Positions 43,171 to 54,253 of a DNA stretch of 64,000 bases are shown here, piece by piece. Source of the DNA: Euborellia annulipes (Eukaryota > Arthropoda > Insecta > Dermaptera > Anisolabididae); contig JAKCPI010004290.1 of the NCBI GenBank assembly GCA_023213315.1, positions 1-64,000 of the forward strand, in the 5' to 3' direction. Numbering within the stretch: the first letter of the stretch is position 1; each line of letters starts with the position of its first letter. The translations under genes were made by a program, and so were the position numbers. A model generated the notes under the pieces. The model was given only the letters and a program-made list of their open reading frames with translations, made no database searches and had not been told where the DNA came from.

Positions 43171-43821
43171 AAAAAGGATCTCTAGAGTGAATCGACATAG
43201 AGAGATACAAAATAACAATCACTCTTATTTAACTAAAGCTCAACAACAACAACAAAATATTATTATTTTTTTAAAAAATCATTATCCACAAAAATTTTTC
43301 TATAAAGATATTCAAAAAAAAAAAAAAAGAGCCGCCTTGTTAATGGTTACAAAAAAAACTTTTTTTTTCTAATGTTGTTGTTGTTGTTGTTGTTGTATGC
43401 CCACAAAAGTCGCGTTTAACAAACGAAACGCCTAACGAATAAGCAAAGAAAGAAGAGGAGGAAAGACCTGCGCCCTCATTATGAAAAAAAAGAGAGAAGA
43501 GGGTGTATGTGTGTGTGTGTTTTGTATTGTGCCTTGTTATCGAGACCTGTGCGTCAGTCACCACACACACAAGGGGGTTAGAAAGGAAGAAAGAAAAAAA
43601 AGAAGAGAGAGACTACTAACTAGGCGAACATCACACACACACACACACACACACGACCTGAATGAAAATCAAGCCAAATCATTCAGCCGACTAATTTTAT
43701 GCTTAAACTAAAAAAAAGTTTATAAAGATAGAAAAACACTTGATACACTTTTATGTATATATAAGTATTTTATTCTTTAGAGCTATATTTATGTATTTAT
43801 TAAATTAATAAAAAAAAAATC
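43171..43821. other. Unassigned, microsatellite-rich
   Basis: (GTT)n at about 43374-43396, (GT)n at about 43508-43520, (CA)n at about 43628-43653. Frames here are repeats translated. No gene. Confidence 0.45.
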
Positions 43822-44215
43822 ATTGTGTGGTTTTATGAACACACGATGCAAGTGAAACTTTTTTTTTCGGATCGTAGGCGTTTAATTTTCAGAAAATTAT
43901 TCAATTAAGGGTATTAAAATCGCGTTTTTAATCTTCACTTAATAATTGGAAAATGGGAACCAATAAACGCATGTTAAAAACTGAGAACAATATTTATTTA
44001 GTAATTGAATCATTTTAAATTTATTTTAAAAATTATATTTTATCAATTTAAAAATTGAATAATTAAATCTCACAATTATTTTTTTATAATTCCTCATATA
44101 TATTAAATTTCAAATTTCCTATTTTTGTCTTGTGACGTCATGGCTTGTAGCGTCACGGCCTTTGACGTGTAACGCGACATGCTGATAGAAGACCAAAAAA
44201 ATTTGAGGCCATTAA
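43822..44215 (+). mobile_element. ACGTCA-rep element
   Basis: Starts CATTGTGTGGTTTTATG-ACACACGATG, a small hairpin also found inverted at 57640-57662, then GCAAGTGAAACTTTTTTTTTC. It ends after a shortened set of TGACGTCA motifs and ACGCGACATGCTGATAG. Uninterrupted at the site occupied in the 57-kb copy. Confidence 0.7.
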
Positions 44216-44494
44216 ATTAATAAATTTAAAAAAAAAATTGTAAAAATTTAATATACACTGTGGTACACAAAAAAATGGAACACTTTATTTCTTCTTAAGA
44301 ATACCTATTCTAATCTATCTGTAATTTATTAAACATTTAATATGAAATATTCTATACATTTCTAAATATATTTAACACAAATCCATATCATTTTAATAAA
44401 TAATTACAATTTAAATAAAATAAAGTCAAAAATGTTGAAATTTTATTTATTAACGCCTAATTTTTAAAATTTTAAATTTAATCTTTCCATTTCA

Positions 44495-44695
44495 TTAGGA
44501 TTAGGTAGATATAGACAGCCAGCAAGTAATAAAAAAAAACTCTATTTAATTATCGTCGACGTTTCGAAATCACATCGATCTCATCTTCAGGACAATAAAC
44601 TGTCAATGTTCCTTTCATTTCAGTTTTTATTACTTGCTGGCTGCCTATATCTACCTAATCCTAATATTTACCACTCAGGCATCGAATTTCTTCTT
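44495..44695 (-). mobile_element. 201-bp hammerhead cassette with 12-bp target duplication
   Basis: CTTTCCATTTCA (44483-44494) and CTTTCCGTTTCA (44696-44707) flank it, 11 of 12 identical. The homologous element at 58 kb has one uninterrupted copy (58524-58535) as the empty site. Inside, about 42-bp inverted arms (TTAGGATTAGGTAGATATAG, GCCAGCAAGTAAT) enclose one hammerhead. A 12-bp duplication points to target-primed insertion, not DNA transposition. Confidence 0.75.
44550..44598 (-). ncRNA. Hammerhead ribozyme, best copy
   Basis: Minus strand. Stem I 8 bp (TTATTGTC with GACGATAA, one G-U). CTGAAGA 44584-44590. Stem II GAGATC/GATTTC, 6 bp with one G-U, 5-nt loop. GAAAC 44561-44565. Cleavage triplet GTC 44558-44560. 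All conserved core positions are present. Helix III is the loopless palindrome ACGU, which would need a second strand (dimeric form) to stack properly. Confidence 0.82.
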
Positions 44696-44768
44696 CTTTC
44701 CGTTTCAGGTTTTCTCTGTTTATTTTATTAGAAACTCTTGCTGGTAATTTATCTATTAAAGAACTCCA

Positions 44769-45200
44769 GCCCCTCGAGCTTGGTGTAGTTGGTAGCGTGC
44801 TAACCTACTATACCTAGGGTCGCGGGTTCGGATTCCAGTTTACGTTAAGCCATTTGGCTTAAATACGAAATGCCTGGACCTCAATATACTGTATATATAT
44901 TAAATAAGATTTATCGTTAAAGTCTTATATGAGACAAGTCATTGTTATTTTAGTATATAGAGACTATTCGCGCCAGATTTCAGCTTTTAGTTTTATGCCT
45001 TAGTATCTATTATATCGTGAATTCCAGAGTAGTACAGTACTTCTCATGATATAGTAACAATAAGTAGTACAGTACTGATTTGGAATTCATGATTTAATAG
45101 AAACTAAGGCATAAAACTAAGAAAGTGAAATGAAGGTTAGACCGTTCTGGCGCTGATGGCCTCATGTGGCCTGAGTTGGTCTAAAAGACTGTGTGTATGT
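44769..45200 (+). mobile_element. tSINE split by a foldback
   Basis: Head GCCCCTCGAGCTTGG, A box TTGGTGTAGTTGGTAGCG, B box GGGTTCGGATTCC, then CTTAAATACGAAATGCCTGG. The tail GTCTTATATGAG is resumed by CATGTGGCCTGAGTTGG and AAAGACTGTGTG after a ~220-bp interruption. Confidence 0.72.
44943..45163. repeat. Foldback palindrome nested in tSINE
   Basis: Arms TTAGTTTTATGCCTTAGT, TCGTGAATTCCAGAG, AGTACAGTACT and their mirror (44984-45036 with 45064-45122). The outer GCGCCAGA..TCTGGCGC pairing extends it. Duplicated target not resolved. Confidence 0.7.
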
Positions 45201-46176
45201 GCCTAAAAATATAGTTGATATCCACCACCAAAACTATTTTCCGCACTGATGTTGGGTAGTGTTTTGCAAAAAAAATAGTGAGTATGGGAATAAACAGTCG
45301 CTGGGATTTTGGGATGGTGTGGAAAAAAAGGATGGGAATTTTTTTGTTGTGGGGAAGAAAAAAAATAAAATGATTTTTTGGTATGGTGGGGGAAAAAAAG
45401 GATGGTGGCGAATAAACAGTCGCTGGGATTCTCTGGTATGGTGGTGAATAAACAGTCGCTGGTATTTTCTTTTATTTATCAATTTCAGCCTAAACAACCA
45501 ATTTGACAACCAGCCATTTCAAAAATCATGTCCAGTTTATTTTATTAGAAGAATAAAAAAAAAAAGTGGGTGGTGGTTGTGAGCGCCACCACCCACCCAG
45601 TAAGGTTGGCGAAGGATCAACGAGAGCGAGGCAAAGAGGGAGGGGAATGATCAATACTTCTACTCTCGAGTCTGAATCGTGATCGGCAAAGTGAAAAATT
45701 AACTGAATCAAACCGAATGACGGCAGATTCTGAAGTAGAGAGAGAGAGAGAATAGGGCACGTGCAAAGAATACAGAAACAAATGCCCTTTTTCTCTCTCT
45801 ATTATTTCATATATGTATGTATGCATCTCCTTTTTTTTTTCCTTTCTTTTTTCTTTTTTTTTTCTCGGTAAATCAATGTCGGTAATAATTCAAAAAATTA
45901 ACTATAGCACGTATTCTATAGACGAAAGGCTAATAAAATATATATATAAAGAAGAAATAATATCCATATACATTTTTAATCTTATCCCGGGAAGATAAAG
46001 TAGAGCGCTATTATTAAAAGAAAATATAAGAGAGAGAATAAACTAGCTACAAAACATGCCTGCGGGGCTTTTACTAGTGTAATTGAATGATTAATTAATC
46101 AAGTCCTGAGAATACTCGGAATTATTAGTAATTTTCAGATTTGTCCTTGCTAAATACTCATCAAATCACTGAGACC
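45201..46176. other. Unassigned, with a small direct repeat
   Basis: GAATAAACAGTCGCTGG-type motif three times (about 45288, 45410, 45446) between GGATGGTGGGG-like tracts. 45600-45830 is less AT-rich but not recognisable. No gene. Confidence 0.4.
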
Positions 46177-46446
46177 CAAGGGTGGATACAAGGGGGGGAG
46201 GTAAAGGGGGTAATTACCCCCCCCCCCCCGAGATTTGAAAAAAAAATACTTTAAAAAAAAAATAATTGATTTTGAATGTAAAATTTTAAAAATTAATACT
46301 TGAAAATTTGATTTGTATTTATATTCTGGCAAACAAGTACAGAATGCGCCTTTAAATTACCGAAATTAAGAAAAAATAGTGTGCTGTGCGACGAGTCACA
46401 CCAGATTACCCCCCCCTCCCGAGAAACACCTCTGGATCCGCCCTTG
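46177..46446. mobile_element. 270-bp MITE, sister of 20644-20900
   Basis: Ends CAAGGGTGGATACAAGG and, inverted, CAAGGGCGGATCCAGAGG. Flanks CTGAGACC (46169-46176) and CTGAGGCC (46447-46454) match 7 of 8. The interior again includes the HP hairpin-arm sequence (GAGTCACACCAGATTA). Orientation is opposite to the 20.6-kb copy. Confidence 0.85.
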
Positions 46447-46640
46447 CTGAGGCCCCATAAAAATTCGTTAACTATTTAGCATAGAGTCCATAAGATAATT
46501 AAAAATTATAAAAAAAAATTAAATCTCACAAATATTATTCTATAATTAATTAAATTTAATCAAATTTCGTATTTTTAATTTTTTTAATTAAATTTAAGTT
46601 GCTAACCATTGGGCCTAGTTGAAATATTATAAATAGGTAA
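46447..46640. other. Unassigned AT-rich sequence
   Basis: Holds one more ATTCGTTAACTATTTAG-like copy of the small 40-43 kb motif; nothing else. Confidence 0.35.
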
Positions 46641-46805
46641 AATTAATTAAAATTATTAGGTTATATGTTTAAGCGGCGAAACCTCGGGTGGGTGACCACG
46701 TTGCGTGTTGAACGTCCCCCCCCCCCCCCGGTAGCCATTGTTACAATTAATACGTTGAAACCCTTAGAGGCCTCAGTAGCCGAAAGGGCAAAATTAAAAA
46801 TAAAT
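46641..46805 (+). mobile_element. 5S-rRNA-like SINE
   Basis: GCGGCGAAACCTCGGGTGGG followed by TGACCACGTTGCGTG is a 5S C-box-like core. Then TTGAACGTCCCC, a C run, GGTAGCCATTG and GGCCTCAGTAGCCGAAAGG, the tail shared with the 29.7-kb copy. Confidence 0.6.
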
Positions 46806-47196
46806 AAGTAAATATATATCGTTTTTAGAATAAAGTACGTAAAATTAATCAAGGTGATACAAATAAAATTTCATTATGTATGGCATGTCATCTTGACATA
46901 CTTGAGTGTCAGAAATACGTATCAATATTGAAATATATTACCTAGTATTTTTAAATTAATTTCCAAAAAAAAAAAAAAAAATGTTTTAATTCTAGAGATG
47001 CAGCATATACCACAAAGAGCTCACTATATTTTAATATCTAAAAAAAAAATAAACAAATTTAAGGTTATCAATAAATGTTAAATTTAATATGTTATTTTAA
47101 AATCTATTTCTACATCACTAATTTTGGGCTACCAAGCCCATTTAGGGTTTTTAATATATATATATATAGGCCTATATTACAATATATAATACCAAT
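46806..47196. other. Unassigned AT-rich sequence
   Basis: 46890-46950 (TTGAGTGTCAGAAATACG...CCTAGTATTTTTAAAT) resembles 41220-41285 and the inverse of 47680-47750, an undefined small repeat. Otherwise no feature. Confidence 0.4.
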
Positions 47197-47275
47197 GACA
47201 CATGGCGCTGATTCCTTGGAGGCCACCCATCCGAGTTTTCGCCGCGCTTGGTACTACTTAATCGCAACAAGTATT
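47197..47275 (-). mobile_element. 5S-rRNA-like SINE fragment
   Basis: Minus strand: GCGATTAAGTAGTACCAAGC, then GGCGAAAACTCGGATGGGTG and GCCTCC, matching the 46.7-kb unit and the C-box region of 5S rRNA. The tail is not recognisable. Confidence 0.55.
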
Positions 47276-47369
47276 TAGCAGGAAAAATCTCAAATTCTGT
47301 TGGTCTACTCCTTTGCCAAAATAGTTCAAATCCAAAGAATTCACAGTTGGCATTAGTTGAAACATCTTA

Positions 47370-47493
47370 AATTTAATTAAATTCTCACTTAATTACAAAT
47401 AAATAAATACCACTAGGTTAAGTTTAAAAAATTGTCAAACTTAACCTAGTGTTATTTATTTATCTATAATTAGATTAGAATTTAATTAAATTC
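47370..47493. repeat. Foldback palindrome
   Basis: AAATAAATACCACTAGGTTA/AGTTT and its mirror (centre near 47430), with outer TTTAATTAAATTCT arms; one arm has a small insertion. About 120 bp. Confidence 0.7.
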
Positions 47494-48545
47494 AAATCAA
47501 AATTTTAAAATTTTTATGACAAACAAAATACAAATTTCAGTTTAATTCCAATATAACTCATTAAAAAAAAAAAAAAAATTAATGGGGGATTATTGACCCT
47601 GAAACGTTGTATTAAATACAAAAAGAATTATCTTCTAAAAATGGAAGGAATTTCTTATATATAGCTAAATTAAAACTAAAACCACTAGGTGATATGTTTC
47701 AATAAATTGATAAGTATTTCGACACTTGGTGTATACAAATACCTATTTAAAAAATCATATTTAAATCTAATGATAGTTTAAAAATTAAAAAAAAAAAAAA
47801 ATGAATATATAGTACGTTCTATCTTGATGATAATATTCCAAACATGGCAAGGAAAGGATTTATATATCGTATGTGTATGTGTGTGTGTGTGTGTATGTGT
47901 GCTTATTCTCAAATTTCGATTTAGTAAAGTAGTTTGGGTTCTTTGAAATCGTTGAGGAAAGAGGAAAGAAAAAAAAAAGAGAGAAGGGATGAATACGAAG
48001 GGTGGAGGCAATGTGACGCTTTATCTCTACCCAAACCAAGAGAGAGAGAGAGAGAGAGAGCGAACCTCATCCAACGAAAGGCATTCGTCATCTTAACACA
48101 CACACACACAGATAAAGCTTTTAAATATAAAGTAATATGCCATCTCAATACGAAATTGAAATGAATATTGTTATTATGATATTATTATTTAAATTTTATT
48201 TGTATGTGTTTGTGCTGTTTGTAGATATAATTAAAAACAATATTGCCAGATAAAATAGGAGACTTTTCTTTGGGTCATGCATGTCCATTAGGTGTCATCT
48301 CACCCATATTTGGTACAAAAGTTGCTACACTTTGTCCCATCCACTGTTTTTTTGGGGAGAGGGAAGAAATCTGAAGCTCATTTTAATCTCAAAATCCGAT
48401 CAAAATCTGTAACGTTATGAAATATTTAAGCATTTATTATTTTTATTTTATTTTTTTTGAAATAGGACACGAATAGTTTACAATTTTGACATTGCAGGTC
48501 AAACACCATGGGGAAAAAAATAACTGTCAAATATATCCAAAAAAT
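47494..48545. other. Unassigned, with (GT)n and (GA)n
   Basis: 47595-47615 has GACCCTGAAACGTTG, a possible scrap of a hammerhead 3' half. (GT)n at about 47872-47900, (GA)n at about 48042-48061, (CA)n at about 48096-48109. No gene. Confidence 0.4.
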
Positions 48546-48700
48546 AGTATATGTAGTTGGTTTCCCAATGAGCCCGAGCAGATATTATTTCAATTTGGCA
48601 CATCATTATGCGAAGCAGATAATTTTATTTCAATTTGTTTATTAATGTTCCAAGGTTAAATTGAATATTATCTGCTTCGCTCATTGGGAAAACAGAACCC
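48546..48700. repeat. Imperfect inverted repeat
   Basis: GGTTTCCCAATGAGC..GCAGATATTATTTCAATTT and its mirror (TTGAATATTATCTGCTTCGC, TCATTGGGAAAAC), with an inner GCGAAGCAGATAAT copy near 48611. About 150 bp with internal duplication. Confidence 0.6.
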
Positions 48701-50389
48701 TTTTCATCTAAATACATATTTTCAGCTCACCACCCTCAATCAAAAAATATATCTAGAAGCGTAGACAAAATACGTTTCAAATGTTTATACCAAATATTGA
48801 AACATATCACTTTATGTTTTTAAATTTTAATTTACCTAAATGGGGTTAAATATTTATTTTTATTAACTCAAAAGTAGTAATGAACCATTGATTTTGTAGA
48901 ATACAATCCGGGGTTCAATTCCCGACGCTACCTATTTTTTTTCATATATATATATATATTTAATAAAAATAAATAAAATCGACTGTTTGTGACGAAATAT
49001 CTCTTATCTTGTCTGTCACTGTGTGTGTGTGTGTGAAAAAAATAAAAGGTCACCTGTGTGAATTGAAATCCAGAAGGTATAAAATATTTTATAAAAGGAT
49101 AAGATATTTATTTTTCAATCAGTGTTGTTATTGTTGTTGTTGATGTTGTATACAAATCGTCAATGTGTAATGTCAAAGTTGACGAGTACAGGCAAGAGAG
49201 AGATATCGGTTTCTAAAGCGATAAGACATTTCACATCCCGAAAAAGATAACCCTGGATACACTACCATTTGTTGTTGTTGTTGTTGACGTTAACCACCCA
49301 CCACCACCGCCATCATCACTTTTATGTCGTCCCCCCGCATCTCATATCATATCATATCTATTTTAAACGATATCAAACATTATCTAAGTCTTTTTTTTTC
49401 TTTAACAACCAACACCCGTTACAATATCTTAATTTTAAATGATACACTAGGTGATATGTTTATTTTTATTGGTGAATATTGTTAATACATATTTCTACAA
49501 TATTTTGAAATCTGATTTTAATTTTAAGTGAGGTTAGATTATTTTGGATTTAATTCCCTATTCGGAATTTCGGATTAAATCCTACCAGACAAGAAGGATT
49601 TAGGTGTTTGGATTGAAATCTTTTTCAATGGGATTAAGTGTTAATTTTTAATTAAAAAATATCTTGTGCTAAGAGTCGGGGATTGTGATCCCGTCTCATG
49701 CGATATTTCAAACAATTCAATTTAAATGACCTGCAATACTGATAAATATTAATTTATTTAGTAAAATTTATTGTTTTTCAATTGGGAGATTTATTATAAA
49801 TTTTTCAAACCCATTATTATCCAATGGGTAAATTTTTGAGCCTCCATATTTAGAAATATGAGTATTTCTCCATAACGTCATCCAAAATTATGGAAATACC
49901 TATATAGCAAATAACCAAATCAATTTTTGAAACAACATATAACCTTAATTTAATTGTTACAACACCACCGACCAAAAAGGTTGTTAGTTTAAAATTTTTT
50001 TATTTTTTTCTCTCTATCGTTGAGAAAATTTGCTTCGATTTTTCATCCCTTCTCTTCATTCCTCCAACTACTTATCAGCGTTATCCGAGGATGCTTGTAG
50101 GCTGAGGAGAGATAGATAAAGAGGCTTTTTGGTGTGTGGGAGGGTGGATGATGCGTGCACGCATGGAAGAGCCCTCTAGATATTCGCAGCAAATGCAATC
50201 GATATAAACAACTGTCATCAAGGAATGAAGGGGAGGGTGAATAAATAAAAATAATTGATATTTAAAGGGAATTTTTTTTTTTTTTTTTTTAGGTTAAATG
50301 AAGTAAACTTAGTAACCTAAATAAAAGCTTCTTGAAATGAGGATTACAACCCTAGTATTGTACGATATTTATAATAATTATACTCTATA
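48701..50389. other. Unassigned sequence with a tRNA-like T arm
   Basis: 48913-48934 has CCGGGGTTCAATTCCCGACG, a tRNA-like T arm/B box without upstream tRNA structure. (GT)n at about 49019-49034 and (GTT)n at about 49120-49141 and 49269-49286. No coding region supported. Confidence 0.35.
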
Positions 50390-50449
50390 CTTTAGTATAG
50401 CGATTCCCAACCTGTGGGTAGCTTAGGAAAACAAAAAATTATATATATA

Positions 50450-50929
50450 CAGGGTGCTTCAAAAAGAACTTTACAACGTTGAAAATTCATATAAATTTAT
50501 ACAGAGAACCTAAAGAGGTGATTGTAGTGTTAATTTGTAAGGAAACACATCAAGTTTTGACTAACCTAGTTCGCTAGTACCGAATCGCACTAACACGATC
50601 ACTATCGGCAGTTGAGCGTTAAAGATGGCTGTATTCACTGGACCTGAGGGTGCTAGCTCTGTGTTTTGGTTTGAAGAATCAAATTTATCCAAAGAAGCTG
50701 CAGAACTACTTGGTTTTAGTGTTGTTTAAAAGTTTTTTTTTTATTTCAAACTAAAAATTATGAGAAGAAATTGACTTCCGATGAGATGTGGGCAGGATAA
50801 TTAAAGGAAGAACATCTTTAGTTTGAGGTAAAACATACTTGATGTATTTCTCTTCAAATTGACATTACAATCATCTCTCTAGGTTTTCTGTATTAATTTA
50901 TACGAATTTTCAAAGTTGTAAACACTCTG
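50450..50929 (+). mobile_element. Deleted mariner-like element
   Basis: TA flanks (50448-50449 and 50930-50931). Ends CAGGGTGCTTCAAAAAG and, inverted, CAGAGTGTTTACAACTTTG. Similarity between ends continues about 90 bp inward (GAAAATTCATATAAATT, ACCTAAAGAGGTGATTG). 480 bp, against roughly 1.3 kb for an intact mariner, so most of the transposase is deleted. Confidence 0.82.
50625..50729 (+). pseudogene. Mariner-type transposase, N-terminal remnant
   Basis: ATG at 50625 opens a 34-codon frame, MAVFTGPEGASSVFWFEESN..., ending at TAA 50727-50729. The sequence resembles the N-terminal helix-turn-helix of arthropod mariner-related transposases (pattern F..E.....VFW..E). No catalytic DDD/DDE domain remains. 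It sits between the inverted ends of the 480-bp element. It cannot make a transposase. Confidence 0.55.
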
Positions 50930-51005
50930 TATACTGTGGGCGTTGTTTTTTACGGAAAAAGTGGGCCGCCAATCAGAAAAAGAGTTGGGAATCGCAGCTT
51001 TAGTA

Positions 51006-51544
51006 GAACAATAAAATACACAAAAATACTTTAATTCGCATGATTTGATGTTCTGGGATTTAAAAATGTTTGGTCGTAAACATTTTTGAGTAAAACGGAA
51101 TTTCCTACGTATTTAATAAGACTGGTGATAATTTTTCAAACTTGTATAAAGTAATTTCATTTATTCTCCTTAAGTGTTGTTGCTGAGGTTGGTATTTATG
51201 AAAGAAAAATGCTAAATTTTAGAATTTAGTTTTAAGGTGATATTTACAAATATTTCGGAGACCTATCGGCGGTAATTTCATTTATTTCTGGCACATAGGC
51301 ATTCACAGAGAGAGTTTTTTTTGTGATGGCGAGACGAAACAAACAAAGCGTTACTGAACCTTATAAAAAATGAATTACTTATTTACTTTAACCTAAATAT
51401 AGACTGTAAAGATACTGTGCAATTGTTTAGCAAGAATAATAATTTGATAAAAATTGAAAAAAGAAATAAAAAATATGTTTTTAAAATAAAATGCTTAAGA
51501 AAAATAAATGATACTTTATTTTGACACTATGTAGTACTTTTTTC
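51006..51544. other. Unassigned AT-rich sequence
   Basis: No recognisable feature. Confidence 0.4.
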
Positions 51545-51740
51545 TCAGGGGTCCACATCTTGTGGGTACACGAGCAACCTGGAGCTGGGACAGACAGTCC
51601 TTCTGCTCTTTATATGTCTGTCTCTTCCTTCTATATTTTCAACAGACCATGCGACGGGCCGGCCTGTTCTATCCTTTCCGAAAAAACACATGATAGGGGA
51701 AAATGGAGATCTGCTGACCCCGCACTGCGGGATTAAGGCG
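51545..51740 (+). mobile_element. 5S-SINE
   Basis: CTCAGGGGTCCACATCTTGTG, a shortened core lacking GGATGGCGACC, then the GACAGACAGTCC block, CAACAGACCATGCGACGGGC, GGCCTGTTCTATCC and the 3' hairpin CCCCGCACTGCGGGATTAAG. Same family as 26223-26462 but with the C-box segment deleted. Confidence 0.6.
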
Positions 51741-52115
51741 AAGATAGAAAAAGTATTTTTTTTCTTAACTTTAATCACCAATGTACTTTAATTGTAAAAA
51801 AAAAAAAAAAAGTGGCAATCTTAGAAATGTCTTGAAATGTCTAATAAATGAAAATTTTTTGGATTTTTGAGTTAAGTTTTGTCAGATCTCTATCTTTTAT
51901 GGTCAAAAAAAAGTGCGGAAAAAGGAAAAATAACGAATTTATAAATTTTTATTTTCAAACAAGTGAAAATTAAGTATAATTTTTACTTTCTCTTACCTAT
52001 ATATAGAGAAAAAGTATTTCTTGATTAGATTTATAGCGTTTAGAGATGAAAAGTGTTTCTAGACTTTAAATGGGATATAAGGAGACTTAGCAGCCAAAGG
52101 AATTAAATAAAGAAC
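51741..52115. other. Unassigned, with an HP end scrap
   Basis: 51983-52018 is an isolated HP left hairpin (TACTTTCTCTTACC...GAGAAAAAGTA). Otherwise AT-rich. Confidence 0.4.
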
Positions 52116-52206
52116 TTTTATTTGATTATTAATTGTGAAAGTTTCCGTCCTGATGAAGTTAGTGATTATTAACCGAAACGTCGACAATTAATAATCAAAT
52201 AAAAAT
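52116..52206 (+). ncRNA. Hammerhead ribozyme-like motif with long outer helix
   Basis: CTGATGA 52150-52156, stem II GTTA/TAAC (G-U extension possible), GAAAC 52175-52179, GTC 52180-52182. Stem I begins GTC/GAC, then an internal loop, then a ~20-bp helix (52116-52136 with 52184-52204). An internal loop within stem I is typical of type-I hammerheads that use loop-loop contacts. Helix III is ACGU without loop. Confidence 0.72.
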
Positions 52207-52769
52207 TTTTTTATTGAATGAACGTTCTCTTTTAGGTTGTGACACAGCCATTTTTTAGGGCACTCACAATATTTGAATTTACACACAAAAAAAAATCGAC
52301 TAATTTGATTAACAAATTGACTGACATATCAAGAAGACACGTAATAATTTCAAAAAAAATACAAACAATAAAGGTGAAATTTATTTATTTTATTTTATTT
52401 AGGGTGTAAAAAAAAAAAAAAATCTATCGATCTTGTTTGTTTTTCATATATTTCCTTTTTATTCGAATTGTTTGTCTTGTGTTAGGTTGCTGACACGCTT
52501 AGATGCCCTTTTTTTTTTTAATAGAAATTTCTAATATATATATATATATATATGTGTTTTTAGTAGAGAGAAGAAGAACAAATCGAAGTTGTTTTTTTTT
52601 CCTCTCCCTTTCCCTCTTTTTTTTTTTACTCAAAAGGTACGCCTGTGTGTGTGGATATAATATGATCCACTCCCATATTTTTTTGTTGACATTGTTTATC
52701 ATATGAATTAATAACATTTATCAATCACTCTCTATGCGCTTGGAGTCTATTTTGTATAATCAAATGAAT
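52207..52769. other. Unassigned, with (TA)n
   Basis: TA run at about 52534-52553 and T-rich tracts. No feature. Confidence 0.4.
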
Positions 52770-53453
52770 AAAATCTGGTGTGACTGGCGCACAGCACACA
52801 ACTTTCTCTTACCTTCGGTAATCGAAAGTTGTGCACTGTGCTTGTCACACCAGATTTTTTGTGTCGACATGTATTTAGTTCCCGGCAGTATGGAATATTT
52901 GAATTCAGATGTAAAATTTATAAGTATGGGAAAATATTTATATTTTGTTACCATGGCAACCATTTCTCCTATCTTTCCTATGAAGCACAAGAGTAAAGTG
53001 TGCTCAAACAATTTTGAGGGCAAAACGAGAATATACATTTGAAAGAGCATCTAAAAAATAATTGATTTTTTGAATTTTAATCAAAATCGTTAGAGCGAAT
53101 TTTGAGAAAATCGAAAAAAACTGAAAAAGTACATCAGTAAAGTACTAGTACTCTTTGGCCGATTTTGATTAAAAGCTTATTTTTTCGGTCCCGGGGGTGT
53201 TTAACTTATATATAAAATTTCAGCCTCATAGCTCAATTCCTTCATGCTTAAAAGTGAACACAGACACACACACCCCCCACCCACCCACCCACCCACCCAC
53301 CCACAGACAGACCATGTCGCGAAAACCACTTTTTGGATCCAGGGGACCTCAAAACGTGAAGATCCATCAAAATCTCGACATCGAATTTTTGACATGAATC
53401 CAATACTTTCTCTCATATATATATTACATATATACATAGGTAAGAGAAAGTAA
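52770..53453 (-). mobile_element. HP element, full length
   Basis: 684 bp. Terminal hairpin (AAAATCTGGTGTGACTGGCG to CACACCAGATTTT), body, AGTACTAGTACTC, a CACCC(ACCC)n tract at 53272-53304, GACCATGTCGCGAAAACC and the TATA hairpin ending GGTAAGAGAAAGTA. Closest in layout to 28055-28728, inverted. Confidence 0.82.
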
Positions 53454-54044
53454 AAATATCTGATTATTGGAATTAAACAATTTACAATATTGGAAATAAT
53501 AAATTTGAGGAAAAAAATAATTTAATAAATATTACTAATTTTAGAATAATAATTGTGAGATTTAAATTTAAGTTTTTATTTATTATTAAAGAATCAATTC
53601 TAAAACAACTTAACGAATTTTTATGGGTTCTTTTTGTTAATCTTTAGAGAATTTTAGGCTAGGTTTTATATTATAAAATATATATATATTTAAACAGGGT
53701 GGTTAAAAAACCACTTTTTAGTTTTCGATCAGGGCACTGGTTAATACCGTCCAAAATTGGTTTTAACCACAAAATTAATTTAAATTGTATTGGACCAACC
53801 AATCAAATAGGGACGGAGTCTAAATTGCCTCCGATGCCGAAAAAGTTTTAAATTAAATAAAGAAAAATAGGCCTATAATATATCCTGACACAAAAAATCT
53901 GGTGTGACAAGCACATAATACAACTTTCAATTGGCGAATGTTAAGAGAAAATTTCATAACTTTTAATTGAAACTATTGGTTCGAAATTCCAGTAAATATA
54001 ATTTTTTTTTTAATCACTCACACTTTTTTCCTATTCACACTCAC
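53454..54044. other. Unassigned, with an HP scrap
   Basis: 53896-53950 is an HP terminal arm (AAAAATCTGGTGTGACAAGC onward). A TCTAAAACAACTTAACGAATTT motif at 53601-53622 belongs to the small 40-43 kb repeat. Otherwise AT-rich. Confidence 0.4.
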
Positions 54045-54253
54045 ACTAACATACACACAGTTTTTTCGGCAACTAAGGCCATATAGGACTTTTACTTATA
54101 ACCGTTATTAATTAATATATCAATTTGGGGTCCAGGCATTCTTATTTAAGCCATTTGGTATCCAAATGGTTTAAATAAAATCATCGGACTGCCTGGGGTC
54201 CGAACCCGCCACCTTGGTATACAAGGCACTATCAACTACACCAAGCCCGAGAG
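54045..54253 (-). mobile_element. tSINE
   Basis: Minus strand: CTCGGGCTTGGTGTAGTTG, B box GGGTTCGGACCCC (inverted 54197-54209), body hairpin, tail GGCCTTAGTTGCCGAAAAAA and GTGTGTATG. The A-box region is shortened. Confidence 0.75.

Larger units (their letters stand above)
44257..44760. mobile_element. Tc1-like element remnant hosting the hammerhead insertion
   Basis: TA then CACTGTGGTACACAAAAAAATGG is a Tc1/mariner-like terminus. The body (TTAAACATTTAATATGAAAT..TTATTAACGCC..AATCTTTCCATTTCA) matches 58299-58560 closely. The right terminus was not identified. The element is split by a 201-bp insertion. Confidence 0.55.
50398..50997. mobile_element. hAT-type element with 8-bp duplication, split by a mariner remnant
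   Basis: Ends TAGCGATTCCCAACC and, inverted, CTGCGATTCCCAACTC. A perfect CTTTAGTA duplication flanks it (50390-50397 and 50998-51005). Without the nested element it is only about 120 bp, a very small MITE. Confidence 0.85.

Noticed and set aside
48913..48934. tRNA gene
   Set aside because: Only a T-arm/B-box match; no acceptor, D or anticodon arms could be fitted upstream.
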